Positions 1 to 8,318 of a stretch of 64,000 nt of DNA are shown here, piece after piece. Position numbers and translations under genes: made by a program. The stretch lies in assembly GCF_026343185.1 (NCBI RefSeq), contig NZ_JAPEMA010000001.1, positions 310,001-374,000 of the forward strand, in the 5' to 3' direction. Below the pieces are notes generated by a model. The model was not told the origin of the DNA. It ran no database searches and saw only the letters and a program-made list of their open reading frames with translations. The DNA comes from Streptomyces sp. NBC_00091 (GTDB taxonomy: Bacteria; Actinomycetota; Actinomycetes; Streptomycetales; Streptomycetaceae). Position 1 is the first letter of the stretch; every line of letters begins with the position of its first letter.

Positions 1-870
1 CGGCTTGTTCGTGGCCAGGGCCAGGAGGCAGGCGTGGATCTGCATCGAGATGTCCTCGCGGCCACCGAAGGCACCGCCGACGCCCGAAAGCGTCATGCGG
101 ACCTTCTCCGGCGGGAGGCCGAGGACCGGGGCGATCTGCTGGAGGTCCGAGTGCAGCCACTGGGTGGCCACGTACAGGTCGACGCCGCCGTCCTCGCAGG
201 GCACGGCCAGGCCGGACTCCGGGCCGAGGAAGGCCTGGTCCTGCATGCCGAAGGTGTACTCGCCCTCGACGATGACGTCGGCGCGCTTGCGGGCCTCTTC
301 CACGTTGCCGCGGATGATCGGCTGGCGGTGCACGATGTTCGGGTGCGGGACGTGACCGATGTGGTGGTCGTCGCGGCCCTCGTGGATCAGCGGCGCGTCG
401 GCGGCGAGGGCGGAGGCCTCGTCCGTGACGAGCGGCAGCTCACGGTAGTCGATCTTGATCTTGGCGGCCGCGCGGCGGGCGGTCTCCGGGTGGTCGGCGG
501 CCACGAGGGCGACCGGCTCACCGTGGTGACGGACCCGGCCGTTGGCGAGAACCGGGGTGTCCTGGATCTCGAGGCCGTAGTTCTTCATCTCGGCCGGCAG
601 GTCGTCGTACGTCAGCACCGAGTAGACACCCGGCATGGCCAGGGCCTCGGAGATGTCGATGGAGACGATCTCGGCGTGGGCGACGGTGCTGCGCAGGGTC
701 TGGCCCCACAGCATGTCCTCGTGCCACATGTCCGAGGAGTACGCGAACTCACCGGTGACCTTGAGGGTGCCGTCCGGGCGGAGCGTGCTCTCGCCGATGC
801 CGCCCTTGTTGTGCTTCTGGGTGACGTTCGTCGGCGTGCCGGCGGGTACGGTGCGGGTGTTCTGAGCCAT
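1..870 (-). CDS. Xanthine dehydrogenase-type molybdopterin-binding subunit (N-terminal part)
   Basis: This is the large subunit of a molybdenum hydroxylase of the xanthine dehydrogenase family, which binds the molybdopterin cofactor and hydroxylates purines or a related heterocycle. Only the first 290 codons are in the window; the gene continues past the left edge. It starts at an ATG (868-870) with residues MAQNTRTVPAG. The translation has the a/b-hammerhead region typical of the family (RPDGTLKVTGEFAYSSDM) and, further on, a glycine-rich GVGGAFGGRED segment near the cofactor. It is the last of three co-oriented genes, 2 bp after the iron-sulfur subunit, so the three surely form one operon. 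The substrate cannot be proved from sequence; the adjacent PucR regulator favours purine catabolism. Confidence 0.93.
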   Translation of the reverse strand, partial: MAQNTRTVPAGTPTNVTQKHNKGGIGESTLRPDGTLKVTGEFAYSSDMWHEDMLWGQTLRSTVAHAEIVSIDISEALAMPGVYSVLTYDDLPAEMKNYGLEIQDTPVLANGRVRHHGEPVALVAADHPETARRAAAKIKIDYRELPLVTDEASALAADAPLIHEGRDDHHIGHVPHPNIVHRQPIIRGNVEEARKRADVIVEGEYTFGMQDQAFLGPESGLAVPCEDGGVDLYVATQWLHSDLQQIAPVLGLPPEKVRMTLSGVGGAFGGREDISMQIHACLLALATNKP

Positions 871-872
871 GA

Positions 873-1478
873 TCAGACCGCCTCTCCCTGACGGGCGGCC
901 GCCAGGCGGACCGCGTCGAGGATCTTCTCGTAGCCCGTGCAGCGGCACAGGTTGCCGGACAGGGCCTCACGGATGTCCTGGTCGGACGGGTCGGAGTTGC
1001 GCTCCAGCAGCTCGTCGGCCTGGACCAGCAGGCCCGGGGTGCAGAAACCGCACTGGACGGCGCCGGCGTCGATGAACGCCTGCTGGATGTTGGAGAGCTC
1101 CACGCCCTCACCGGTCTGCGAGTCACCGGGCTTGGCGGCCCAGCGCTTCGCCTCGTCGGTGGAGACGCCCTTGCTGCCGCAGCCGCCGCCGGTGCCGCAG
1201 GCACCGCCGTGGCCGTGCTCCGCGCGCTGCTTGGCGAAGTCCGCCAGGCCCTCGACGGTCACGACGTCGCGACCCTCGACCTGACCGGCCGCGACCAGGC
1301 AGGAACAGACCGGCACGCCGTCGAGGCGGACGGTGCAGGAACCGCACTCGCCCTGCTCGCACGCGTTCTTCGAACCGGGCAGGCCCAGGCGCTCACGCAG
1401 CACGTAGAGAAGGGACTCGCCCTCCCACACGTCGTCGGCTTCCTGCTGACGACCGTTGACAGTGAAATTGACGCGCAT
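873..1478 (-). CDS. Xanthine dehydrogenase-type [2Fe-2S] subunit
   Basis: This 201-residue protein carries the two [2Fe-2S] clusters that pass electrons from the molybdenum centre to FAD. The plant-ferredoxin-type cluster uses Cys40, Cys45, Cys48 and Cys60; the second, helical cluster uses Cys143, Cys146, Cys178 and Cys180 (CGFC and CRC motifs). The order and spacing fit the CoxS/XdhA small-subunit family. Unusual is a linker of about 45 residues between the two domains (residues 84-128), rich in Gly and His, with two more cysteines (94 and 100); family members of about 160-170 residues lack this. The gene lies 2 bp after the FAD subunit and 2 bp before the molybdopterin subunit, which implies a co-transcribed complex. 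Confidence 0.93.
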   Translation of the reverse strand: MRVNFTVNGRQQEADDVWEGESLLYVLRERLGLPGSKNACEQGECGSCTVRLDGVPVCSCLVAAGQVEGRDVVTVEGLADFAKQRAEHGHGGACGTGGGCGSKGVSTDEAKRWAAKPGDSQTGEGVELSNIQQAFIDAGAVQCGFCTPGLLVQADELLERNSDPSDQDIREALSGNLCRCTGYEKILDAVRLAAARQGEAV

Positions 1479-1480
1479 GG

Positions 1481-2374
1481 TTACGCAGCCCCTTCAAGCG
1501 AGCGGCCGTTGGTGCCGCGGTACTGCTCCCACGTCCAGACGAGCTGACGGCGAGCGAGGATGCCGACCGCGTGACGGCGGTACTTCGCCGTGCCGCGAAC
1601 GTCGTCGATCGGGTTGCACGCGCCGGAGGCGAGGTCACCGAACTGCTTGGCGATCGACGGGGTGATGACCTTGCCGTTGTCCCAGAAGCCGCCCTCTTCG
1701 AGCGCGGCGTTCAGGAACTCCTCGGCGGCCTTCGCCCGGATCGGGGTCGGGGCGGCCGAGGCGATACCCGTACGCACGGTGCGGGTGTCGGAGTGCAGGG
1801 CCAGGCCGAAGCCGCAGACCGCGATGACCATCGCGTTGCGGGTACCGACCTTGGAGTACTGCTGCGGGCCGGTCGCGTTCTTGATGTGGACCGACTTGAT
1901 GAGCTCGTCGGCGGCGAGCGCGTTGCGCTTGACGCCGGTGTAGAACTCGTCGATCGGGATCAGGCGCGAACCACGCACGGACTCGACCTCGACGTGGCAG
2001 TCGGCGGCGAGCAGCGCGGGGTGGGAGTCACCTGCGGGCGAGGCGCAACCGAGGTTGCCGCCGACACCGCCGCGGTTGCGGATCTGCGGGGACGCGACCG
2101 TGTGCGAGGCGAGCGCGAGACCCGGCAGCGTGGTGCGCAGGTTCTCCATGATCTGGGTGTACGGGACGGAGGCGCCGAGCTTGGTGACCTCCTCGCCGAC
2201 CTCCCACTCCCGCAGCAGTTCGATGCGGTTGAGGTCCAGGAGGTATTCCGGACGGCGGTGGTCGAAGTTGATCTCGACCATGATGTCGGTGCCACCCGCA
2301 ATCGGCACAGCTGTGGGGTACTCGGCCTTAGCGGCGAGCGCCTCCTCCCAGCTGGCGGGGCGAAGGAAGTCCAT
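1481..2374 (-). CDS. Xanthine dehydrogenase-type FAD-binding subunit
   Basis: This 297-residue protein is the medium subunit of the molybdenum hydroxylase and binds the FAD that hands electrons to NAD or another acceptor. The FAD-binding signatures are visible: PIAGGTDIMVEI near residue 27 and a glycine-rich NRGGVGGNLGCASPAGD segment near residue 110. Length and motif order fit the CoxM/XdhB family. It is the first gene of the three-gene operon, and its ATG at 2372-2374 faces the divergent pucR-type gene across a 254-bp gap. Expression is probably controlled from that gap, by the PucR-like protein or another purine-responsive regulator. Confidence 0.93.
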   Translation of the reverse strand: MDFLRPASWEEALAAKAEYPTAVPIAGGTDIMVEINFDHRRPEYLLDLNRIELLREWEVGEEVTKLGASVPYTQIMENLRTTLPGLALASHTVASPQIRNRGGVGGNLGCASPAGDSHPALLAADCHVEVESVRGSRLIPIDEFYTGVKRNALAADELIKSVHIKNATGPQQYSKVGTRNAMVIAVCGFGLALHSDTRTVRTGIASAAPTPIRAKAAEEFLNAALEEGGFWDNGKVITPSIAKQFGDLASGACNPIDDVRGTAKYRRHAVGILARRQLVWTWEQYRGTNGRSLEGAA

Positions 2375-2461
2375 GTGCGGCTCTCTTCTTCTTCATCGTG
2401 TCGTTCACTTCAAGCCAGGAGGCCTAGAGGCCCTCGACTGGTCGTTCACGTGCTGTTAACG

Positions 2462-2482
2462 CGGTGTGGACTCAGTACACCG
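2462..2482. promoter_or_regulatory. Inverted repeat in the xdh/pucR divergent gap
   Basis: CGGTGT and ACACCG form a perfect 6-bp inverted repeat with a 9-bp spacer inside the gap between the divergent dehydrogenase operon and the PucR-type gene. Its position suits an operator for one or both directions. No binding protein is known from the sequence, so the regulatory role is inference. Confidence 0.35.
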
Positions 2483-2628
2483 GCCGCCCCTCCCCCGGGT
2501 GCAGTCACCGAAACCATGAAGGAGTTGGCTGACGGCCTCCCTCGTCTTGTAGATTCGTATGAAAGGCAGGATGCAACGACCTGCCCGATTTCCAACGGCA
2601 ACATTCGAGACAGATCGGCGGCGACATC

Positions 2629-4305
2629 ATGCGGCTGCGCGCACTGCTGGAAACCGAGGCGCTGGGGCTGCGGCTGCTGGGCGGCGAGGAAGAACTCGAC
2701 CGGACGGTCCGCGGGGTCATGACGACCGACCTGAGGGATCCCAGCCGATACCTCACCGGGGGCGAACTCGTCCTCACTGGCCTGGCCTGGCGAAGAAATT
2801 CAGCCGACTCCGAGCCGTTCGTACGAATCCTCGCGAGCGCGGGCGTCGCGGGCCTGGCGGCCGGCGAGGCCGAACTGGGAGACATCCCGGACGACCTTGT
2901 TTCAGCCTGTCGGCGCAACCGTCTCCCGCTGTTCGCTGTGAACGAAGACGTTGCATTCGCCACCATCACCGAGTACGTCGTGCGGCAGGTCTCCGGGGAG
3001 CGCGCGGGCGATCTCGCGGCCGTCGTGGACCGCCACCGGCGCCTGATGACCTCGGGCCCCGCGGGCGGCGGACCCGACGTGGTGCTGGATCTGCTCACCA
3101 CCGACCTCGATCTGCGGGCCTGGGTGCTCTCGCCCACCGGCCGGCAGATCGCCGGGGCGGGCGAGCCGCTGGCTCCGGGCATCTGCGCGGCGCTGGCGAG
3201 CGAACACCTCGCGGCGGTCCGGACCGGGCGCAGGGGCCCGCACCGGATGTCCATCCAGGGTATTACCTACTCCCTCTTCCCGATCAGGGGACACGGCCGC
3301 GGCCAGGGGCCCGGCGCCCGCGACGTGCGCGAGAGCGTGCTGTCGGACTGGCTGCTGGCCGTCGAGGCGGACGCGGGCGACTGGCCCGCCGAGCGCCTGG
3401 ACCTGCTCCAGGGCGTGACCCAGCTGATCGCGGTCGAGCGGGACCGCCGCGACGCGGCCCGTACGGTGCGCCGCCGCCTCGCCCAGGAGGTGCTGGAACT
3501 GGTCCAGACAGGCGCGCCGCCCGCCGAGATCGCCGCCCGCCTGCGGGTGGCGGCCCCGGTGCTGCTGCCCGGGCTGGGCGCCGCCCCGCACTGGCAGGTC
3601 GTCGTGGCGCGGGTGGACTGGGAGGGCGGCGACATCGCCGGCGGCCCGGTGGCCCAGTCGCTGCTGGAGGAGATCCTGGTCGACCCGTCGATGGCGGGAC
3701 CGGAGCCGTCCGACCGGATCGCGGTGGCCCATGCGGGTGACGAGGCGATCGCGCTCGTACCGCTGCCCGCGCTCTCCGGCGACGCCGGGGAGGACAAGGG
3801 CCCGGACTCCGCCCTGCACGCCGACGCGCTCCTGGCGGCCGTACGCGAGCCCCTGGCGGCCGGTCTGGCCGACGACGGCCGGCTCACGCTCGGCGTCAGC
3901 GCGGCCGTGCACTCCGCCGAGGGGCTGCGCGGGGCGCTGGAGGAGGCCCGGCACGCCCGCCGGGTCGCCGCCGCCCGCCCGGGCCGGGTCTGCGCGGCCG
4001 GCCACCACGAGCTGGCCTCGCACGTGCTGCTGCTGCCGTTCGTGCCGGACGACGTGCGCCGCGCCTTCACGGCCCGCCTGCTGGACCCGCTGCGGGACTA
4101 CGACCGCAGGCACCGGGCGGAGCTGATCCCGACCCTGGAGGCCTTCCTGGACTGCGACGGCTCCTGGACCCGCTGCGCGACGCGGCTGCACCTCCACGTC
4201 AACACGCTGCGTTACCGGGTCGGGCGAATCGAGCAGCTGACGGCGCGCGACCTCTCGCGCCTGGAGGACAAGCTCGACTTCTTCCTGGCACTGCGGATGA
4301 GCTGA
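2629..4305 (+). CDS. PucR-family transcriptional regulator
   Basis: This 558-residue regulator has the PucR layout. An N-terminal ligand-binding domain begins near residue 1 (MRLRALLETEALGLRLLGG, then a TGGELVLTGL segment), followed by a long middle region, then a C-terminal PucR helix-turn-helix around residues 500-550 with the sequence CATRLHLHVNTLRYRVGRIE. Such proteins control purine and other catabolic operons in actinomycetes. It is divergent from a xanthine dehydrogenase operon, so control of that operon is the simplest reading. The ATG at 2629 matches the usual family start, although no strong ribosome-binding site stands before it. Confidence 0.93.
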   Translation: MRLRALLETEALGLRLLGGEEELDRTVRGVMTTDLRDPSRYLTGGELVLTGLAWRRNSADSEPFVRILASAGVAGLAAGEAELGDIPDDLVSACRRNRLPLFAVNEDVAFATITEYVVRQVSGERAGDLAAVVDRHRRLMTSGPAGGGPDVVLDLLTTDLDLRAWVLSPTGRQIAGAGEPLAPGICAALASEHLAAVRTGRRGPHRMSIQGITYSLFPIRGHGRGQGPGARDVRESVLSDWLLAVEADAGDWPAERLDLLQGVTQLIAVERDRRDAARTVRRRLAQEVLELVQTGAPPAEIAARLRVAAPVLLPGLGAAPHWQVVVARVDWEGGDIAGGPVAQSLLEEILVDPSMAGPEPSDRIAVAHAGDEAIALVPLPALSGDAGEDKGPDSALHADALLAAVREPLAAGLADDGRLTLGVSAAVHSAEGLRGALEEARHARRVAAARPGRVCAAGHHELASHVLLLPFVPDDVRRAFTARLLDPLRDYDRRHRAELIPTLEAFLDCDGSWTRCATRLHLHVNTLRYRVGRIEQLTARDLSRLEDKLDFFLALRMS

Positions 4306-4462
4306 CCGAATCCTTGCGGAGGGGGCGGGCGGGGTCGGCTGACGAGCCGTCCGGACTTTGTGAAAGAGTTCACCCGACCCCTTGGCCGATGCAGCAGATC
4401 CGTGCTCTCATTTCGCCCCAGGGCTCAACGACGTGCTGCTTGGTTGCTTCGGGGAGGGCAAT

Positions 4463-5239
4463 GTGGCGGATACCGCCATGTCCGGTGCGGGATCAACGGG
4501 GGGCGACGACCCCCTCCAGCGGGCGATATGGCGGCTGCGCTCGCGCGGCTGTTGGACGGACGCGGCGGCCCTGCTGACGCCGCACACGGACGATGCCGGG
4601 GCGGCGGTGCAGCGCACCGCGCTCCTGGTGGAGCGGTGCCTGTTCACCGGCCAGGGCTGGGCCGAGGCGGAGGACGCGCTGCGGGTGGCCGAGGCCGTGG
4701 CCCGGGACGACGACGAGCGGGGCGCGGCGGCCTGTGAGCGGGGCCAGCTGGCCTACGCGGCCACCGTGCTCGGCGTACGCGACCGGGCGGACGAGGCCCG
4801 CTCGGCGCTGGGCCGCGCGGCCGCCCTGCTGTCCCCGGGGTCGCGGACCCGGCCGCTGCTGGACTTCCGGCGGGGGCTGGTCGCCGAGCACCTGGCGGAC
4901 GCCCCGCAGGCGGCCCGGCCGGCGTACCACCGCGCCCACGCGGGGGCGGAGGCCCACGGGGACACCCTGCTGCTGTCCTTCACCTGGCGCCACCTGGCCG
5001 CGCTGGCGCTGCGGGACGGCGAGGTCGCCGAGGCCCGCAAGGGCTTCGTGGAGTCCCTGCGGATCCGGGAGGACCTGGGGTTCCTGGTGGGCACGGCCCC
5101 CGCGCTGGCGGCCCTGGCCGAGGCCGAGCCGGAGCCCGAGGCCACCCGGCTGCGCGAGGAGGCCCGCCGGCTGTTCCACCTGCTGGGCGGCATCCCGACC
5201 TGGCTGGCGGACCAGCTGGCCCCGTCCCCGGCGGCGTAG
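4463..5239 (+). CDS. TPR-like helical protein of unknown role
   Basis: This protein of about 258 residues is rich in Ala, Arg and Glu, with repeated paired helices such as AEDALRVAEAVARDD and ARSALGRAAALL, which resemble tetratricopeptide repeats. No catalytic motif is visible. The GTG at 4463 is chosen because GGGGAGGG stands 5 bases before it (4451-4458); an ATG at 4478 is the alternative. It follows the PucR gene by 157 bp on the same strand and meets the GntR gene end to end. A scaffold or protein-binding role is only an inference from the repeat architecture. Confidence 0.8.
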   Translation: MADTAMSGAGSTGGDDPLQRAIWRLRSRGCWTDAAALLTPHTDDAGAAVQRTALLVERCLFTGQGWAEAEDALRVAEAVARDDDERGAAACERGQLAYAATVLGVRDRADEARSALGRAAALLSPGSRTRPLLDFRRGLVAEHLADAPQAARPAYHRAHAGAEAHGDTLLLSFTWRHLAALALRDGEVAEARKGFVESLRIREDLGFLVGTAPALAALAEAEPEPEATRLREEARRLFHLLGGIPTWLADQLAPSPAA

Positions 5240-5249
5240 CGGTTCTCCT

Positions 5250-5972
5250 TCAGGCGGGAGAGCCCGCGAAGTGTTCCCGTACGAGTGACTCCACCACCGG
5301 GAGGTCCTGGGCGATCAGGGCCTCCAGGAGGGCCGAGTGCTCGGCCGCGTCGGCCACGAGGTCGGCGCGGCGCGCGCGCGGGGCGCCGGGCAGGGGCCAC
5401 TGGGCGCGGCGGTGCAGCTCCTCCGCGACCTGCGCCAGCTGGCCGTTGCCCGCCAGGGAGAGCACCGCGCGGTGGAAGGCCCGGTCGGCGTCCGCGTACC
5501 GGGGCAGGTCCCCCTCGGCGGCCGCCTCGGCGGTGGCGTGGGCCGCCGGGCGCAGGGACTCCCAGGTCGCGGCGGGTACGGAGCGGGCCAGCCGGAGCAT
5601 CACGGGCACTTCGATCAGGGCCCGGACCTCGGCCAGCTCCGCCAGGGTGCGGGGGGTGCGGGTCAGCACCCGGAAGCCCCGGTTGGGCAGGCATTCCACC
5701 GCCCCCTCCAGCGCCAGCTGCTGCATGGCCTCGCGGACGGGGGTCGCGGAGACCCCGAACCGCTCGCCCAGCGCGGGGCCCGAGTAGATCTCCCCCGGTA
5801 CCAGGTCGCCGTCCACGAGGGCGGCGCGCAGCGCGTCGAGGATCTGCCCGCGCACCGAATGGCGCAGCACCTTCTGCGCCTTCTGCGCCTTCTGCGCGGG
5901 GATCCGCACGGACATCAGGGGGTCTTGCGCCGCCGGTTCTTCCGACACCGGGGCATGGGCCGCTTCGCGCAC
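5250..5972 (-). CDS. GntR-family (FCD-type) transcriptional regulator
   Basis: This 240-residue regulator has a GntR winged helix at about residues 35-95 (motifs GPALGERFGVSATPVREAMQQ and PNRGFRV) and a C-terminal all-helical FCD effector domain. Such proteins bind small organic acids and usually repress neighbouring operons. The GTG at 5972 is chosen over upstream starts because GGAGGAGGA lies just before it. Near the N-terminus, codons for Ala-Gln-Lys are repeated three times (a 9-bp repeat near 5872-5898), a possible slippage site. The gene is divergent from an iron-regulated reductase gene; its own target is not evident. Confidence 0.9.
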   Translation of the reverse strand: MREAAHAPVSEEPAAQDPLMSVRIPAQKAQKAQKVLRHSVRGQILDALRAALVDGDLVPGEIYSGPALGERFGVSATPVREAMQQLALEGAVECLPNRGFRVLTRTPRTLAELAEVRALIEVPVMLRLARSVPAATWESLRPAAHATAEAAAEGDLPRYADADRAFHRAVLSLAGNGQLAQVAEELHRRAQWPLPGAPRARRADLVADAAEHSALLEALIAQDLPVVESLVREHFAGSPA

Positions 5973-6093
5973 TCGGTCCTCCTCCGGGTCTCGACCGGTT
6001 CCGAGGATAGGCGACGGGCCGGTGGGCGTAGTGGGGCGCGAGGAGGGTGGCGAATCCGGCCACCCGGGGGCCCCACGGACCACCGAGATCGGC

Positions 6094-6112
6094 TAAGGTA
6101 AGGCTAACCTTC
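6094..6112. promoter_or_regulatory. Iron box (DmdR1/IdeR-type operator)
   Basis: TAAGGTAAGGCTAACCTTC matches the actinobacterial iron-box consensus at 15 of 19 positions, including the full AGGCTAACCT half. It lies 30 bp before the FhuF-like gene. In streptomycetes the DtxR-family repressor DmdR1 binds such sites when iron is plentiful, so the downstream reductase should be switched on by iron starvation. The divergent GntR gene may share the site. Confidence 0.85.
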
Positions 6113-6141
6113 TTTCGCGACGCGTGATTCGGTGGTCCGTC

Positions 6142-7011
6142 ATGACCGGCTCGGCTGTTCCCGCCCTGCTCCCGCCCGCACCCGCCCCGGCCGGCTCTCC
6201 AGTGGCGTGTGCGTACGAGCGCCTGACGGCCGCCTATCCGAACCTGCGGGTCGACGAGCGCGGCGCGCACGAACCCCTCCCTCGCGGTGTGGGCTGGGTC
6301 GGCGCGCACGAGCTCGCGGCGGGCGGTGCGGCCCTCGACACCCACCTCGAGTGGGACGAGGCCCAGGTGCTGCGGGACCACGGGCGCCGGGGCCGGCCCG
6401 ACGTGGTGGCCGGATTCGGACTGCACCGGTACGCCTGGCCGGCCTGCCTGCTGATCACCGTCCCGTGGTTCCTGGAGCGCCGGGTGCCCCGGCTGCCCGT
6501 GGACCGGGTGGCCTTCCACCGGACCCGGGGGCGGATGTCCGTACACGTCGGGGAGTTCGCCTGCCTGCCGGACGACCCGGCGGCCGCCCTGCCCGGGGCG
6601 CGGGTCGTAGCCGGCGAGGAGGCCCTGCGCGAGGAGGTGCGGGCAGCGGTGGCCCAGCACCTCGGACCGCTGCTGGAAGGTTTCGGCCCGCGGATGCGGC
6701 GCGGCCGCCGCGCCCTGTGGGCGATGGCCACCGACGAGGTGGCCGAGGGGCTCTGGTACCTCGGGAGCCTGCTCGGCGAGGAGCGGCGGGCCGTGCGCGA
6801 GCTGGAACTGCTGCTGCCGGGCACCCTCGCCCCCTACACGGGCGGCGCGGGCTTCCGCAGCCTCGCCGGCCCCGGCGGGGCGGAGCTGACCACCCGGGAC
6901 CGGGCCGCCTGCTGCTTCTTCTACACGATCCGCCCGGAGGACACCTGCACGACCTGCCCGCGCACCTGCGACGCGGACCGCGTCACCCGGCTCACGGAGG
7001 CCACCGGCTGA
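6142..7011 (+). CDS. FhuF-like [2Fe-2S] ferric-siderophore reductase
   Basis: This 289-residue protein probably releases iron from imported ferric siderophores by reduction in the cytoplasm. The C-terminus holds the FhuF cluster motif, two adjacent cysteines followed by Cys-x2-Cys (CCFFYTIRPEDTCTTCP). Upstream lies a long less-conserved region with a VPWFLERR segment, as usual for actinobacterial FhuF-like proteins. The ATG at 6142 is preferred; a GTG at 6124 in frame would add six residues. The iron box just upstream supports a role in iron starvation. No siderophore biosynthesis or transport gene is next to it here. Confidence 0.9.
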   Translation: MTGSAVPALLPPAPAPAGSPVACAYERLTAAYPNLRVDERGAHEPLPRGVGWVGAHELAAGGAALDTHLEWDEAQVLRDHGRRGRPDVVAGFGLHRYAWPACLLITVPWFLERRVPRLPVDRVAFHRTRGRMSVHVGEFACLPDDPAAALPGARVVAGEEALREEVRAAVAQHLGPLLEGFGPRMRRGRRALWAMATDEVAEGLWYLGSLLGEERRAVRELELLLPGTLAPYTGGAGFRSLAGPGGAELTTRDRAACCFFYTIRPEDTCTTCPRTCDADRVTRLTEATG

Positions 7012-7020
7012 ACCCACCCG

Positions 7021-7092
7021 GTCGGATGAAGCTGATTCGAACCCAACCCAGCTCGTACGAGCGTCAGTTCGAGTCACAACACCCTATCCGAC
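7021..7092. repeat. Nested imperfect palindrome after the fhuF-like gene
   Basis: Three pairs of arms share nearly one centre: GTCGGAT (7021-7027) with ATCCGAC (7086-7092), GATTCGAAC (7034-7042) with GTTCGAGTC (7067-7075, one mismatch), and the central 12-bp palindrome GCTCGTACGAGC (7051-7062). It begins 9 bp after the reductase stop codon and lies about 110 bp before the DUF2637 gene. It could be a terminator, an operator or a folded RNA. It is 72 bp long but does not fold as a tRNA. Confidence 0.6.
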
Positions 7093-7203
7093 GGGACCCG
7101 CCCCCCGATGGCGTCCACTTGCCCCGAAACCCACGTGCACCGCTGACCGGCTGCGCCACTATGGCGCCCGGAAAGCCGCATACGCGAGGCAAGGGACATC
7201 CGC

Positions 7204-8262
7204 ATGAGACTGACCGACATATCGCTGGACTGGCTGCTGCCCGGCAGCCTGTTGATCCTGGGCGTACTTGCGGCAGTGGCGGTGCTGGCCCGGGGCAAGC
7301 GGGAGGGCGAGAAGGCCGCGGCCGACGACAGCTGGGAACGCAGCGAGGAACGGCGGCGGCGCAAGGAAGCCGTCTACGGGACCGCCTCGTACGTCCTGCT
7401 CTTCTGCTGCGCGGCGGTGGCCGCCGCGCTCTCCTTCCACGGGCTCGTCGGCTTCGGCCGGCAGAACCTGAACCTCTCCGGCGGCTGGGAGTACCTGGTC
7501 CCCTTCGGCCTCGACGGCGCCGCCATGTTCTGCTCGGTGCTCGCGGTCCGCGAGGCCAGCCACGGTGACGCGGCCCTCGGCTCCCGGATGCTGGTCTGGC
7601 TGTTCGCCGGGGCGGCCGCCTGGTTCAACTGGGTCCATGCCCCCAGGGGTTCGGGCCACGACGGCGCCCCGCAGTTCTTCGCCGGCATGTCGCTCTCGGC
7701 GGCCGTGCTCTTCGACCGGGCCCTCAAGCAGACCCGCCGGGCGGCGCTGCGCGAACAGGGCCTGATCCCGCGGCCGCTGCCGCAGATCCGCATGGTCCGC
7801 TGGCTGCGGGCACCGCGGGAGACCTTCGGCGCCTGGTCGCTCATGCTGCTGGAGGGGGTGCGCACCCTCGACGAAGCGGTCGACGAGGTGCGCGAGGACA
7901 AGAAGGAACGGGAACAGGACCGGCACCGCAGGCGGGAACAACACCGCCTGGACCGCGCGCACATCAAGGCGCTGGGCCGGCAGAACAGGGCGTTCGGGCG
8001 GGCCCGGGCGCGCCAGGTCGACCTCCCGGGGCTGGCCCCCGGGGCTGGCTCCGCGCCGGTCGGCGCGGAGCCCGCCATATCGGAAGCGGGACAGCTGCCC
8101 CTGCTCCGAAGGCCCTCACTGCAGGCCGTGAACGGACCCGAATCCACTGATCCGTCCGGCTCCCGGACGGTGGACCTCACCGCCGAGGACGACACCCAGA
8201 CGATCCCCCGGCTCGACTCCCTGGAGCGCAAACTGAAGGACCTGGAGCAGCAGTTCGGCTGA
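7204..8262 (+). CDS. DUF2637-family membrane protein
   Basis: This 352-residue protein has an N-terminal membrane half and a charged C-terminal tail. Hydrophobic segments are visible near residues 10-30, 60-82, 95-115, 126-145 and 155-170, followed by Arg- and Glu-rich helices (KKEREQDRHRRREQHRLDRAH) and an acidic coiled end. The pattern fits DUF2637 proteins of actinobacteria, which resemble plasmid-spread (Spd-type) membrane proteins; none has a settled biochemical role. An AAGGGA ribosome-binding site precedes the ATG. It converges on the ATPase gene across a strong shared terminator. Confidence 0.85.
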   Translation: MRLTDISLDWLLPGSLLILGVLAAVAVLARGKREGEKAAADDSWERSEERRRRKEAVYGTASYVLLFCCAAVAAALSFHGLVGFGRQNLNLSGGWEYLVPFGLDGAAMFCSVLAVREASHGDAALGSRMLVWLFAGAAAWFNWVHAPRGSGHDGAPQFFAGMSLSAAVLFDRALKQTRRAALREQGLIPRPLPQIRMVRWLRAPRETFGAWSLMLLEGVRTLDEAVDEVREDKKEREQDRHRRREQHRLDRAHIKALGRQNRAFGRARARQVDLPGLAPGAGSAPVGAEPAISEAGQLPLLRRPSLQAVNGPESTDPSGSRTVDLTAEDDTQTIPRLDSLERKLKDLEQQFG

Positions 8263-8280
8263 CCGGACCGCACGCACACG

Positions 8281-8311
8281 GCGGCGGGGTGCCCCTCGGG
8301 CACCCCGCCGC
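8281..8311. terminator. Bidirectional terminator hairpin
   Basis: A perfect 14-bp stem (GCGGCGGGGTGCCC and its complement) with a CTC loop lies between two convergent genes, 18 bp after the DUF2637 stop and 7 bp before the ATPase stop. It has no U-tract, as is common in high-GC actinomycetes. Confidence 0.85.
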
Positions 8312-8318
8312 CGCACGC

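Noticed and set aside
34..891. 285-codon plus-strand frame at the left end
   Set aside because: It is opposite the molybdopterin subunit gene, which continues the operon in frame from its ATG at 870.
7021..7092. Possible tRNA gene (72 nt, 7-bp closing stem, GGTTCGAATC-like T-loop on the minus strand)
   Set aside because: The T-stem does not pair, the spacing from the T-loop to the closing stem is 2 nt too long, and no anticodon arm forms.
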